Both the position numbers and the translations under genes were made by a program. From Suillus spraguei (taxonomy: Eukaryota > Basidiomycota > Agaricomycetes > Boletales > Suillaceae), in the NCBI GenBank assembly GCA_016800925.1, contig JABCPU010000392.1, positions 1 through 61,787 on the forward strand: a stretch of 61,787 nt of DNA, in the 5' to 3' direction. This document shows positions 1 to 11,270 of this stretch, piece by piece; positions within the stretch are counted from its first letter, which is position 1, and every line of letters starts with the position of its first letter. The notes beneath the pieces were generated by a model. The model was not told the origin of the DNA and ran no database searches. It worked only from the letters and a program-made list of their open reading frames with translations.

Positions 1-1060
1 ATTTATTCTCTAGCGGATGCACTTGCTCCACAAATGGAGAAATCCCTCTGTAGTCAAAAGGGCCGGGCAAATAGTAGTGCTCAGATTGCCAGTGTAGACT
101 TATTAGAATAGGGTAGTGCAGAAAGACCCCGATCATCAATGTTACATACCTATCTTTAGCAGCATCGTGGTAGACGATCCGTCAGAGTATGAGAAACCAG
201 ATCTGACTGGTAGATCCACGAGTTGATCTATTTTGCATTCTTGTTCCAACTGTACGGCTTGTTCCTATCATCTTGGTCAGCAATGAGGCACGGAACATAG
301 AATTCAATCAGAAACTCGACCTCAGCCAGGCCCGCCATTCAGTCACAGTACCAAAGGGTCCCGGTCATGCGTCGGCGAAGAGCAAGATTCGAAGAACCGG
401 GGTGAGGGTGATGTACTTACGTGCCGAGAGACTATACAGAGAACATACCGAAAGAAAAGATGTGCTCCGCTGTTATGTCAAAGAAAATAAAAATAGTATT
501 TTATGGTGTCACAACGGCGATTTGACTCCGTCACGCGTAATCGATGATCTGCGAAGATATAACGCCGTCTGATTGTCGACGTCAAGCGGCAGCCTGCAGG
601 GTGACAGCTGAGCGCTGAACGTCCAGAAACTTTGGCATTTGCGCCAATTGAAGAGCCGGTGTTGGTTTGGCCGCCGCGAGGCTAAAGTGAACTTCTCAAT
701 TGGAAGTAACCGCAGAACTCACATGATATATGACAGCATGTCAGACCACTTGGTTATTAGATGATTAAGAAGCTCTGCAATAGCAAAAGAAGCATGCGAC
801 GCAACGGCTGCTCTGAAAAACTAGGTCAAATTGAAGTTGGTCTCGCGCCACAGCTTGGTCAATTACTACTAGTTCGCAGTTTGTTCGAAAAGTGAAAAGA
901 CCCGTATTTTTGCTTGTTTGATGCTTACGGTGAGCTTACGACGCTGCTAATGGAGCAACGCGATTGGTGGAAAAAGCAGTATATATGGATTACGAACGTA
1001 TGCCCTGAGCTATACCCAATGCAAGTTGTTCAGAACAACTTTTGAACTCGCTTCCAACAG
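1..1060. other. No recognisable gene
   Basis: I find no conserved motif on either strand. A 99-codon open frame on the plus strand (273-572) has no domain I recognise and looks fortuitous. The stretch lies downstream of the 3' end of the first DUF2235 gene and is probably intergenic. Confidence 0.5.
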
Positions 1061-1687
1061 GTTGGCTCTTTTAGATGCTGACTCAACTTCAAGGCGGCCG
1101 CTGAGTAGAGATCTGAAAGCAGAGGAGAGCCTAGCACTAACTTGGAGGACTCACTAACAATATGAGTCGACTATCAATATATTCTTGCAATTGTAGTAGA
1201 CTACTGTCAATTAAACATGCCGCAGCGCAGTTTCCTGATAATCATCGATTAAATGCAATTATGCACGAGGTACCCTGCCGCATTGCTCGAGTTGCTTTGA
1301 GCCTGCGCCATTAGTACTAGTACTAGGCTGACTTAGCAGGACAGATTAGGCAGTCTCCTCGAGCAAGGAAGACAGTTCTTTCCTCTCCATCATTAGGCGA
1401 AAATTTTCTTCACCTTAAGTATTGTCTCATGAAATGTATGATCAAGTTATGCTGCAGCACAGCAGCCATGAATCCACATAGTGAATATTTAAGTTGACAT
1501 GCATAGATTCACGAGATACAACTAAAAGAATGGGTCATCCACTACAACGCAATAGGTAGTACTTCGTACAACAAGAAATGATTCTACGACGACAGTACTG
1601 GTAAGACATGGTGAGTTTACAATATTATAAAGCCATATCGCAGGCCAAACACAAGAAAACCAATGTATGGATCGCATCGGAACAAGC
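1061..1687 (-). repeat. Duplicated 3' flank of the DUF2235 unit (copy 1)
   Basis: This non-coding stretch just downstream of DUF2235 copy 1 is alignable by eye with 7161-7726, downstream of copy 2. Both carry the words 'gagagcctaa/g', a 'gactatc/tatcgaacc' block, a 'ttgcaat' block, and then 'gttgacatgcatag' and 'caactaaaagaatgggtc' just before the gene end. The last block is also seen downstream of copy 3 (about 11530-11600) and copy 4 (about 15760-15800). It shows that whole segments, not only coding sequence, were duplicated. Confidence 0.6.
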
Positions 1688-3825
1688 TCAGTCAACCCAT
1701 TCAGGCGTCACCTCAGGCTGTAGTTTCGCCCTGGGCAAGTATTTTCCACCTTCGAGATTCTCCGCCTCCATGCGGATCTTAACAGACCTATGGATTTTGA
1801 CTCCGTCCTGAACTTGGCGACGAATGTGCCGGCCACGCCCCAAATTGACCCTTCCATTGAAGTCAGCATGATAGTGGATGAAGCAGGAGATAACGCACGT
1901 GTATTCCTTAACCCAAGAGTCATCATTATCGTCCTGGTATTGATGCATCTGTGGAATGACCTCGAGAATCCACCATGCAGGTGCGAGGCGGAGCTGGTCA
2001 TACATCGGGCACGTAGCGTCAGCCAAGTCTTCAAGTTCCTCATTCACGAACTTGCCACCGTCACTGTAGACGATCATCGTAGAATCGTCAAGGACAACTT
2101 CAGGTGGAGGTACATGAACCTGTCTCGGTGTGTCAGGAGATGAGGACTTCGGGGATTGATATATTGGAGGAGGCCGAGGCTGATTGACTACGGATGGTTT
2201 GAGCATCTCGGGGTCCATGCCAATTTTTGCGAACATGTTCCGGTGGAAGAGGATACCAATATTAAGCTTAAATAATTGCCGAATCATCCACCGAAGCGGG
2301 ATGCGGGCTAGGCTATTGCGGGTACCGTTCTTCACAGAACCTCCGCCGACATCTGCTTTGTGATTAGAATAGTACTTTGCCGGACGAGGTTCTTACCGCT
2401 ATGACACCCAGAAAACCAAACCTCTTCGACGTCCGTCTCCGAATTGTAAGTTGCGAACTGTTGTTCCATTTCGTTCTGACTTGGCTGACGGGAATGTGAC
2501 ACCATGGTGATTTCACTGTAAGGGCTGCTTGGACCATCGAATCCCTGCTGGTTCGGGAGATACCTCCGGATGCTGCGAGGCATGTGATCGGGGTGAACAC
2601 CAAGCTTGTTGTGCCTCTCAGTCGGACGCCTGAAATGACTCGGCTTGACGCGCCTGAGCATTGCAAGTTAGATAGCGAGTCATTGAAAAAGAATTCGAGA
2701 CACGCACACTCGGCGTTCGTCAAGGGACAGTGCGTGACGGAAGTGTCTGATATTGTTGTTTGACGCCGTAAAAGGTAATTGTTTAGGTATGAATCCAACA
2801 GAACTAACAGTATCCCTATTCACAAAATGAAGTCTAGATTATGGTTCACCGAACTAGGGCCGCAAACGTACCAAACACCAACGAATTCGATATTCACGTT
2901 AATGGAGAAAGCCTTCTTGAATCCATTGCTTTGCCTCCACCCTTCTTCATCATCACGGCTGTACATATGATAGGCAAAAGGAACCTGCTGATGATTGCAG
3001 CGAGGCAGGAGCCCGACTTTGTAAATCCTGCAAGTACAATATATCGGAACTATGGCTGATAAGGATCTGGGAAAACTTACATCCCAGCAAGCGCTCGCGC
3101 CGTATATGCGCCTCTTGAATAGCCAAAGATGCAAATCTTATCACCGGCCTCATCTGCAAAAGCAAATTAGTCCCATCATACGCGGGGCGCATTCTGACTG
3201 ACAATTCTGCATGAGAAACTCGTATCCACCTATTTGAAATTAGCAACTAAAGATAGGAGCAGAAGTGTGACCGACCCATCACATGAGCATTGAGATGCTT
3301 TGCAAACATCGCGTCAACAGTCTTCGAAACCTTAGCCATCATAGGTGTAGCCATCTCTGGGATAGTGTATGTTCCTATGCCAGCCTATGGCATGACATGC
3401 GTAAGCCAAGTTCAGGTCCAAAAATGATTTCATATTACCTGATAATATACCATCTGCGAGGGATGATCCTTAACGAGCATACTGAATAGCTGAATGATGT
3501 TAGAATTCTGAATGGCTAGTCAGATCTGAAAGACTCTCTAAGGAACATAAACGGTAACGCACATCGGAACTGAACTGTTCACCAAGACTGATCAGTTATT
3601 ATGCGCTATTAAAGAATGAAGTGTGCTCACCTGGTCACCGGTTCCATCACTGAGCAAGTCGGTCAGTCAATGATCAAAGCGCTTGATGAAAATAACCTAC
3701 AAGCACAGCACCAACGTCCTGCCGATATGTCGAGAAGGTATGGGTATGATTTCGTCAGACTGTTTGGTGTGCACCGCTGAAGCGCACTGTGACTTCTGCA
3801 ACCATGGCTCTATGTATTGTTCCAT
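1688..3825 (-). CDS. DUF2235 (Tle1-like alpha/beta hydrolase) paralogue 1
   Basis: This is a many-exon gene of about 560 codons, read on the minus strand. Exon 1 starts at the ATG at 3825 and ends in GRTLVLCF, which splices to DGTGDQ. That gives the family's N-terminal LCFDGTG motif. Later exons give NSNIIQLF, a block beginning AGIGTYTIPEM, and the nucleophile elbow GYSRGAYTARALAGM (about 3075-3150). Then come a GVW-DTVSSVG junction, RHALSLDERR, and finally VEEVWFSGCHS joined to VGGGS near 2340-2420. The long last exon (1688-2335) ends in EWVD and a stop. Known of the family: PF09994, the fold of bacterial type VI phospholipase effector Tle1; the fungal role is unknown. I see no broken exon, and this copy has GYSRG where the other copies have GFSRG. 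There is no obvious signal peptide. Confidence 0.85.
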
Positions 3826-3888
3826 GATTGAAGGGAAGAGATAGTACCAATCGGACTGGAGGCCTTGCCTGGCGTAGGCTGCAGCATG

Positions 3889-3912
3889 GTGGTTTATTAA
3901 GAGCCGGAAGGG
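3889..3912 (-). promoter_or_regulatory. TATA-like core promoter, DUF2235 copy 1
   Basis: On the minus strand a CTTCCGGCTCTTAATAAACC block lies about 70 bases upstream of the start codon. The same block recurs upstream of the other DUF2235 copies at nearly the same distance, which suggests a core promoter (TATA-like AT core preceded by CCGGCTC). Confidence 0.4.
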
Positions 3913-4479
3913 CGCAACAAAGTGTATATTCCTGGTTAGCCTGAGGGTTCAATTGGCGCTGATATGAAAAGTCTCCGTGGATTATTAGATAAACAATTGT
4001 CTGCGCTTAAAATATAGGCGCTTAAGGAATAACTGCTGGGTCACATGGGCCATCTGCAAAACCACTGAAATGAACGCTTAACTTACGTGAATTACGGACA
4101 CTTACGAACACTTACGACTTTACTGGTAGCGCACTCTGAAGATAACATGGGCTTGATTTGATCTCTAAAATGATATAGACGACATGGTGCAGTTGAGCCG
4201 CAACGAAACAAAAAATACAATTGGTGCAAGTGTGAGCGCAATGAATTGATCATCTGCCAGTGGTAAACTGTGTACTAACTTAACCAAAAACGGACGTTAC
4301 GAACACTTGACCTGAGCTAACTAAAAAGCATATGCACATGTGCATCTTGTGAGCGCTTTTGAACCAAGTCACATTTGTTGATGCCCTAAACATGCGCATT
4401 CTCTTTCATATCTTTGTTAATGATGTGTGTGATTTCTCTCTATCTTGGATTTTTTTACTCGTCTATCTATCCATATAGG
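3913..4479. other. Upstream intergenic stretch, copy 1
   Basis: AT-rich, with repeated short words such as 'cacttacgaacacttacg' near 4100. No gene is recognised. Confidence 0.4.
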
Positions 4480-5165
4480 ACTTAGTGCAATCTCTTCTCG
4501 ATCGTGAGCGGATTTCCAACAGTCATCATAGTAGGCAAGGTTTTGCGCAGCACCTTTTCATTCAAGCCATCACTCCATTGAATGCACCAGAATATGCACC
4601 CGATTACCTTGCGATGTTGACCCATCCTGGAGTACCTCCTCATCGTCTGAACCTCAAACAGAGCCGCATCTGGGCCATTCAACGAAACCTCTGTAGAAAA
4701 TGGCTTAGTCAGAATAGTTGCTTTGCATCATCGATTCGTTGAAGTTGGACAGATCAATACTTTCGAAAGCTACTGCATTCCCCATATTAAGTTTGCATTC
4801 AATCCAAACTGTTCATTATCGACGGTCAATCGAAAACAGGGTCCTTTACGATCTGTGTGTGCAACTACAATTAATAGTTGTCGAGGTTTGACGCCGGTAT
4901 GAATTGTGCTCGACCTTCGAACGGATCCCTTTGCGCATGGTCAACAAATTGTACACGCTATTGTCGAGGGCAGGAACGCGAAGAGACACCATGTTTATTT
5001 GCAGAGGCGAACAAAAGAAAAGGCAGCGCCAATATTGTAATTCCTGAGTTGCTACTATCAATATCAAGAGGAACCCCATGCTCACCGTCGATTGTACACG
5101 GCATTGTCGAAACTATGTATCGTCGAAAAGCTAATCGAAGGGGTGTCCTTGTAATCAACTAAGAT
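4480..5165 (+). pseudogene. Helitron PIF1-like helicase C-terminal relic 1
   Basis: Reading all three plus frames gives, in the right order, the C-terminal signature of fungal Helitron Rep/helicase proteins. YAPDYLAMLTHPGVPPHRLN is followed by an RNL-type block, then CIPHIKFAFNP near 4775-4805, ATTIN, and LDLRTDPFAHGQ near 4910-4950. The frame shifts several times and stop codons intervene, so this is a fossil. A second copy lies at 10660-11270 in the same position relative to DUF2235 copy 2. The family assignment rests on the order and wording of these motifs. No Helitron terminus (CTRR with a hairpin) was identified. Confidence 0.6.
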
Positions 5166-5719
5166 TAGATATGACTGCTACAAAATGTGAATGAGTGAGA
5201 AACGCGAAATAGATTAACATTTTTGAAGACACGGCGAGTTGACATTCCTAGAAAGCCAGACCACCGTGCTCTATTTCCAAGGCTGTTACTTCTCAGAACC
5301 TTCCTAGTAAGACAAGTAGCTTCTATGGGCCTCCGAACGCTTTGTGCGAACTCGCGACTATTCGAAAAATATTTCATTGACCTTCAGTTATTGAATGCGT
5401 GTGGAGGAGCTTTGGCTGCAAAAAATATATCTCGTGAAAACAGACGATGAACAAACATAGTACTAATTTGTGCCATGCCCAACAGCAAAGAATGTTCAAA
5501 ATACTAATAGGTCTCTCTGCCTGCAAAGTTCTTGTTGATCGCGAGTGCATTCTAAATCACTTCAGATACTCTATGCAGTGGTCCACAGATCAGCGCCTGA
5601 TATTGTAGACACGTCTACAAACATTAATTCATCTAATATACAATTGACTGAGCCCGAAGCTAAAGGAACTACATGAAACTTGCGACCACCTCACGACACA
5701 TAATATTTATAATTAGTGT
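5166..5719. other. Intergenic stretch
   Basis: No gene recognised. The only open frames here are short and lack known motifs. Confidence 0.4.
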
Positions 5720-5778
5720 TTCGAACATGTGTCCGAAGGTACGAACCTCTAAAGAAACCAATATCAAGGTGTATTCTG

Positions 5779-5872
5779 ATTGAGAAAACATTGTTATCAG
5801 CAGGTTTTGAACCTACGGAGGTCAGATTTTGATTCTGTTGTGACAACCACCAGGGCAAGACCAGTCACAATG
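5779..5872 (-). ncRNA. tRNA-like unit 1 of the array
   Basis: This unit keeps the CAA-type anticodon hairpin. Its T-arm is GTAGG-TTCAAAA-CCTGC (one G-T pair), and a TTTT run follows. The spacer between the two arms is short (about 8 bases), shorter than in the other units, so a class II variable arm is missing here. Confidence 0.4.
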
Positions 5873-6239
5873 AACCTCTAAAGAAACTATCCTTGGTTGA
5901 ATATTAAGGTGTGTTCTGATAGAACAAAAACGTTGTTATCGACAGGTTTTGAACCTATGCAGTACAAGAGAAACGAATTTTGATTCTGTTGTGGCAACCG
6001 CCAGGCTATGATCGGTTGCGGTGAGCTTCCAAAGAAACCAGCCATGAATGAATATCAATGTGTGTTCCGATAGCAAAAAACCACCTCGTTAGCTGACAAT
6101 CAGCAAGTTTCGAACCTGCACAGTCCAAGCTTGATAAACGGATTTTGATTCTGTTGTAGCGACCACCAAGCTAGACTAGTTACGGTGAACTGCTAAAGAA
6201 ACCATCGATGAGTGAATATTAAGGTGTGTCCCGAAGAAA

Positions 6240-6331
6240 AAAACTTGGGCGTCAACAAGTTTCTATCCTGCACAGTTCGGGAGAACAGATTTTGATTCTG
6301 TTGTAGCAACCATCTGGCTAAGACCAGTGAC
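6240..6331 (-). ncRNA. tRNA-like unit 4 of the array
   Basis: The A-box-like TAGCCAGATGG and a perfect anticodon-type hairpin are present. The T-arm has decayed (TTCAAAA is replaced), but a T7 run follows at the expected distance. From the putative acceptor GTCACTG onward it is about 85 bases, the size of a class II tRNA such as Leu. Confidence 0.4.
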
Positions 6332-6383
6332 ATTGAACTTCCAAGAAACCATCCGTGAGTGAATGTCAAGATGTATTCGATAG

Positions 6384-6487
6384 AAAAAGACCTCGTCGTC
6401 AGCAGGTTTGGGTTTTGAACCTGCACAGTCCAAGAGAAACAGATTTTGATTCTGTTATGGCAACCACCTGGTTAAGAGCAGTTGCGG
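6384..6487 (-). ncRNA. tRNA-like unit 5 of the array
   Basis: This unit has an exact B box, GGTTCAAAACC, followed by a small insertion before CCTGC. The anticodon hairpin is intact and a T5 run follows. The A box reads TTAACCAGGTGG. Confidence 0.4.
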
Positions 6488-6725
6488 TGAACTTCTGAAG
6501 AAACTATCCAGAGTGGATATCAAGTGTTCCGATGGAAAAAACCTCGTCCCTGAACCTGCACAGTCTAGGAGAAACAGATTTTGATTCTGATGTGGCAACC
6601 ACCTGGCTAGGATGAACTTCTGAAGAAATCATCCATCAGCGAATGTCAAGGTGTGTCCGATAGAAAAAACCTTGTCATCGGCAGGTTTCAAACCTGCACA
6701 GTCCAAGAGAAACAAATCTTGAAGG

Positions 6726-7160
6726 CCAGACATAGGGGATTGCGGGAGTCTCGTCTTCCCCACAACGGTGGCCACGCAGCAATTCAGTTCATTCCAAACA
6801 CAACATCGAGACCACACGCGCGCGACCTCGAATTCGACATCGGTAGTGAGCGCGCGGCAATGAATCACTGAGGCCATGGAAATTTTCAACGAAGCGCGAA
6901 CTTTGGTACAAATGGCCGAGAGAACGAGCAATCGAAGAAGAGATGGCGATTCAAGGTCAAAAGCAACAGGCACAGGAAGACGACCGATTGGCCGCTTGAA
7001 TGAGGTTCTAGTGGTAAAACATGATATAACCCATTCCCTTATGGTAGCGGGATTAAATCTACATGACACATTAGAATGGTCGCACGAGGTGTTCGGAGGC
7101 CAATGGAAGCACTTACTACGAAGGTTCTGAGAAGTGGAAGCCTTGAAAGTAAAAGTAGAG
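6726..7160. other. Unassigned stretch
   Basis: Open on both strands for long distances (minus strand 6629-7183, 184 codons; plus strand 6876-7130), but neither translation has a motif I recognise. It may be a captured or decayed gene piece. Confidence 0.3.
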
Positions 7161-7726
7161 CACGCTAAGAAGGCGGCGGTCACTCGGCCAGATATCCTTG
7201 TCTGGTAACGGAGGAGAGCCTAAGACAGCCGCAGGCACCTTGAGGACCGAGTCTCACCAACATTTTGAGCCGACTACTATCGAACCATATGATCTTGCAA
7301 TCGCAGATTACTAGGTCAACGGGCAGCACATAAGTTTCCCGACAATCAATCGAGTACATGATGCAGGTAACTCCGGTCATCTGCCGGAGTTACTTAGCCT
7401 GTGTTAGTCTACCCTAGACGATCGAAGAAAGAAAGACAGTTATTTCCTCTCTATCATTAGGCGCGTATTTTCTTCACCTTGAGTATTGATGAAATGAGGG
7501 TATGATCAAGTTGTGATCCGACACAGCCACGACTCGACATATTCAGGTTGATATGCATAGAAGTCAAGGAGATGCAACTACAAGAATGGGTCGTTCAGTA
7601 GGTACTTCGTACAACAACAAATGAATCTACAAATGGGACATTATATCATGTACTTCGTACAGGTGTACAATATCATGAAGTCGTGTCGCGCCAGATACAA
7701 GAAAGCCAACCCGCATAGGAACGAGC
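7161..7726 (-). repeat. Duplicated 3' flank of the DUF2235 unit (copy 2)
   Basis: Counterpart of 1061-1687; see that entry for the shared words. It abuts the stop codon of DUF2235 copy 2. Confidence 0.6.
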
Positions 7727-9882
7727 TCAGTCGACCCACTCAGGCTCCACCCATAGTTGCGCATTGGGCTTGTATTTTCCACCTTTGAGATTATCAGCCT
7801 GCATGCGGATCTTGACAGACCTATGTATTTTGACACCATCCTGACGTTGACGGTGGATATGCCGGCCACGCCCCATATTGACCCTTCCATCAAAATCAGC
7901 ATGACAGTAGATAAAGTACAAGATAACGCACGTATACTGCTTAACGAAAGAGTTATCATCGTCATCCTGGTAGTGAAACATTTGTGGAATGACCTCGAGA
8001 ATCCACCATGCAGGTGCAAGGCGGAGCTGGTCATACATCGGGCAGGTAGCGTCAGCCAAGTCCTCGTGTTCCTCACTCACGAACTTGCCACCGTCACTGT
8101 AGACGATCATCATAGGATCGTCAGTGACAATTTCAGGCAGTGGAAGTACATTTCCCAGTGAGCCAGGAGATGGAGATTGATATAATGGAGGAGGCCGAGG
8201 CTGCTTAACTATGGATGGTTTGAGCATCTCAGGGTCCATGCCGATTTTTGCAAACATGTTCCGGTGGAAGAGGATGCCGATATCAAGCTTGAATATTTGT
8301 CGAATCATCCACCGAAGCGATATGCGAGCTAGGCTATTACGGGTACCGTTCGCCACAGAACCTCCGCCGACGTCTGCTTGATGATTAGAACAGTACTTTG
8401 CCGAACAAGGTTCTTACCGGTATGACATCCAGCAAACCAAACCTCTTCGACCTTCGTTTTGATGGTGGGCTCCGAGTCGTAAGTTGCGAACTGTTGTTCC
8501 ATTTCATCCTGACTCGCGTGATGATAATATGAGTTCTTGGTTGCTTCATTGTCCGGGTTGTAATCACCTGCCGGTTCTGAAGATACCTCCGGATGCTGCG
8601 AGGCATGTGATCTGGGTGAACACCAAGCTTGTTGTCTCTCTCAGTCGGCGTATGAAAAGACTCGGCTTGAAGCGCCTGGGCATCGCAAATTAGATAGCGA
8701 GTCACTGAATGAATTTGAGACACGTACACTCGATGTTCGTCAAGGGACAGTGCGTGACAGAAGTATCTGATATTGTTGTTCGACGCCGTAAAGGGCAATC
8801 GTTTAGGAATGATCCCCACAGAACTAACGGTATCCCTATTCGCAAAATGAAGTTTAGACCATGACTCGCACTAACGAGCGCCACAAACATACCAAACACC
8901 AACAAATTCGATGTTCACATTAATAGAGAAAGCCTTCTTAAATGCATTACTTTGCCTCCAGCCTTCATCATCATCACGGCTGTACATATGATATGCAAAA
9001 GGAACCTGTTGATAATTGCAGCGAGGTAGGAGCCCGACTTTGTGAATCCTGCAAGTGCAATGTGTTGGAATATGGCCGTAAGGAACGGGGAAAACTTACA
9101 TCCCAGCAAGCGCTCGCGCCGTATATGCGCCTCTTGAAAAGCCGAAGATGCAAATCTTATCACCAGCCTCATCTGCAAAAGCCAGGATTAGTCACTGATC
9201 GATTGTCACCAGCTCTGTGAGAACGTTCTGACTTACAATTCTGCATGAGAAACTCATATCCTGCTGTTTAAAATTAGTAACGAAAGATAGGAGTGTAAGT
9301 GTGACCTACACATACATGAGCGTTGAGATGATTCCCAATCATCATGTCAATAGTCTTGGAAATATTAGCCATCATGGGTGTAGCTATCTCCGGGATGGTG
9401 TATGTCCCTATGCCAGCCTATGGCATGGCATAGGTAAGCAGTGTTCAGGTCCAAGAATTATTTCATATCACCTGATAATATACCATCTGCGACGGATCAT
9501 CCTTGACGAGCATGCTGAATAGCTGGACGATGTTAGAATTCTGAATAGCCAGTCAAATTTGAAAGACTTCTAAGGAACACGAACAATAACGCACATCTGA
9601 ATTGAACTGTTTACCAAGACTGGTCAATTATTATGCGCTATTAGAGAATGAAGTGCGCTCACCTGGTCACCAGTTCCATCACTGAAAAAACAAGACGGTC
9701 AGTCAATGATCAAAGTGACTTATGACAAATAACCTACAAACACAGCACCAACGTTTTGCCGATATGTGCAGAAGGTATAATTTCGTCAACAGATTTGATG
9801 AACCTTGCCTATTTGAATACTGGGGATAGTCGCTGAGCGCTAGTGGAGCGGTTTGTGACTTCTGCTGCAACGATGGCTGCAT
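7727..9882 (-). CDS. DUF2235 (Tle1-like) paralogue 2, damaged N-terminus
   Basis: It has the same exon plan as copy 1. The elbow is GFSRGAYTARALAGM with ADEAGDKICIF before it (about 9110-9180), then RYFCHALSLDEHR, and the final exon 7727-8356 ends in EPEWVD. Two features are odd. The start codon used by copies 1, 3, 4 and 5 is changed (ATG-GAA-CAA becomes GCG-GAA-CAA), so the next ATG is at 9882. A one-base loss near 9790 then takes the frame out of the FDGTG exon. The catalytic core and C-terminus are otherwise open. It may be a recent pseudogene, use another start, or contain a sequence error. Confidence 0.7.
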
Positions 9883-9957
9883 ATTTTGTTCCGCAATTGA
9901 AGAGAAGGGATGGTACCTGTCTGTCCGGAGGCCTTGCCTGGTGTAGGCTGCAGCATG

Positions 9958-9982
9958 GTAGTTTTTTACAAGCCGGAAGGGC
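9958..9982 (-). promoter_or_regulatory. Degenerate TATA-like element, DUF2235 copy 2
   Basis: At the position of the conserved promoter block this copy has CCGGCTTGTAAAAAAC. The CCGGCT part is kept, but the TTTAAA core is altered. This fits weakened selection on a copy that has also lost its start codon. Confidence 0.3.
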
Positions 9983-10229
9983 ACAACATCAAGGTGTATA
10001 TTCCTGGGTATGATTGAAAGCTTTCGTGGCCAGCTAAGTTCTCCAACCCGAATAACGCCCAATTTGAATTGGATCCTGCCAATCATCTGCGCTCGAAGTT
10101 TCTGTCCGTCGATGTCGACGCGACCTGGGGTGGTTGAACTGGACCGAGCGAGACGCGGGGAGGGACGCAAGTAGCTGGAGCTGCTGGTGGGACAACTGGA
10201 CGTAAATTCGGAGGGGAATGAAAATCAAA

Positions 10230-10659
10230 TTATCTATCTACATCTTCTCTACGATATATAAGCGCGAATAACCGCCGGTCGATCGCGTGCGATTATGATA
10301 AGGTTTAAAATACATAGCACCTGAGGAGGTTCAGGGACTACATGAAACGGTTCAATGACGAAAGTTTGGGCGCTTCGTTTAGCTTTATTCCTATTTACTT
10401 TTATTTATGCCTCCTTCATTTGGCATCTGCTCCCTTTCATGGCGTCAAAAAAGGTATCAAATTGACAAGATATCCGTGTAAATATTTTCACGTTTTGTGC
10501 GAACACTGGAGACAGTGGAATCTATCTATTGGATGAACAGACAACTATCAGTCCTATCATTGATGTAGATGCACATCCTCTTCATCTCTTTGAGGATGAT
10601 GTGTGAGAAATTGCTCTCTATTTTAGTTTTTTTTTGCTCGTTTAAAATCTGTCCATATA
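10230..10659. other. Upstream intergenic stretch, copy 2
   Basis: No gene recognised. Includes 'acgatatataagcgcg' at about 10251, which looks TATA-like but lies far from any start I can place. Confidence 0.35.
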
Positions 10660-11270
10660 GGACTCAGTGCAACCTCTTCTTGATGACGCGAGCGCCTTTC
10701 CAACGGTCCTTATAGCAGTTAAGGTTTTGCGCAGCACTAAGTGATCACTCCATTGATTGCACCATGACACACTCGATTATCTCATGATGTTGAACCATCC
10801 TGGAGTACCTCATTCTCAAGCAGAACTACATTTGCGCCATTCAATGAAACCTCTCTGTAGAAAATGGCTTGACCAGAAATGCGCGCGTGCGCGTAGTTTC
10901 TTTGCACCGTTGATAGCCATTGACGTGTGACTGATCAATAATTCAAAGTCACTGCATTCCCCGCATTAACTTTGCGTTTAATCAAAACTGTTCATTATAG
11001 ATGGTGAATCGACTCGAGACAGTTTCCTTTGCGACCCGTGTATACAACATCTAACTTATTGTTTTCAAGGTCTGACGCCTGCGCGAATCGTACTCGACCT
11101 TCGAACGCATCCCTTTACTCATGGTCAATTGTATACGGTATTGTCGAGGGTAAGAGCACGAAGAGACACTATGTTTATTTGCACAAGCGAACAAAAACAA
11201 GGCAGCCCCAATATCGTAATGCCTGGGCTGCTTACAGTAATATCAATCAGATCCGCTCACCTGCAACGGA
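10660..11270 (+). pseudogene. Helitron PIF1-like helicase C-terminal relic 2
   Basis: It aligns by eye with relic 1. Remnants of the LTHPG block are followed by LTPARIVLDLRTHPFTHGQL, LYTVLSRVRARRDTMFI and a conserved NIVM-type end. The reading frame is better preserved around 11070-11230 than in relic 1, but stops and frame changes remain upstream. The motif order is that of Helitron Rep/helicase or related PIF1 helicases. Confidence 0.6.

Larger units (their letters stand above)
5770..6725 (-). repeat. Seven-unit tandem repeat with tRNA-Leu-like Pol III organisation
   Basis: About seven diverged units, spaced 137-165 bases, are marked on the plus strand by 'gattttgattctgtt' near 5823, 5975, 6140, 6286, 6439 and 6575, plus a truncated unit near 6713. 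On the minus strand the six complete units each read as: an A-box-like TAGCCAGGTGG (variants in most units); a hairpin AACAGA-ATCAAAA-TCTGTT whose 7-base loop places CAA at anticodon positions; a short variable stretch; a T-arm-like GCAGG-TTCAAAA-CCTGC containing the B box GGTTCAAAACC; and, 10-25 bases later, a run of 4-7 T. All seven units have the T-run. The acceptor stem pairs poorly, so these may be tRNA pseudogenes or a tRNA-derived SINE, not working tRNA genes. Confidence 0.65.

Noticed and set aside
1790..2143. Plus-strand open frames repeated opposite every DUF2235 last exon
   Set aside because: They are conserved only as shadows of the minus-strand exon. Stops fall in them in some copies and they have no motif of their own.
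5770..6725. tRNA-Gln(TTG)-like reading of the repeat on the plus strand, or a CRISPR-like array
   Set aside because: The hairpin is palindromic, so the plus strand also shows a TTTTGAT loop. The B box, A-box-like motif and T-runs only line up on the minus strand. Unit length, divergence and the eukaryotic setting exclude CRISPR.
10245..10262. TATATAA-like word as the promoter of DUF2235 copy 2
   Set aside because: It lies about 370 bases upstream of the start, far beyond the 65-75 bases at which the paralogues keep their shared element.
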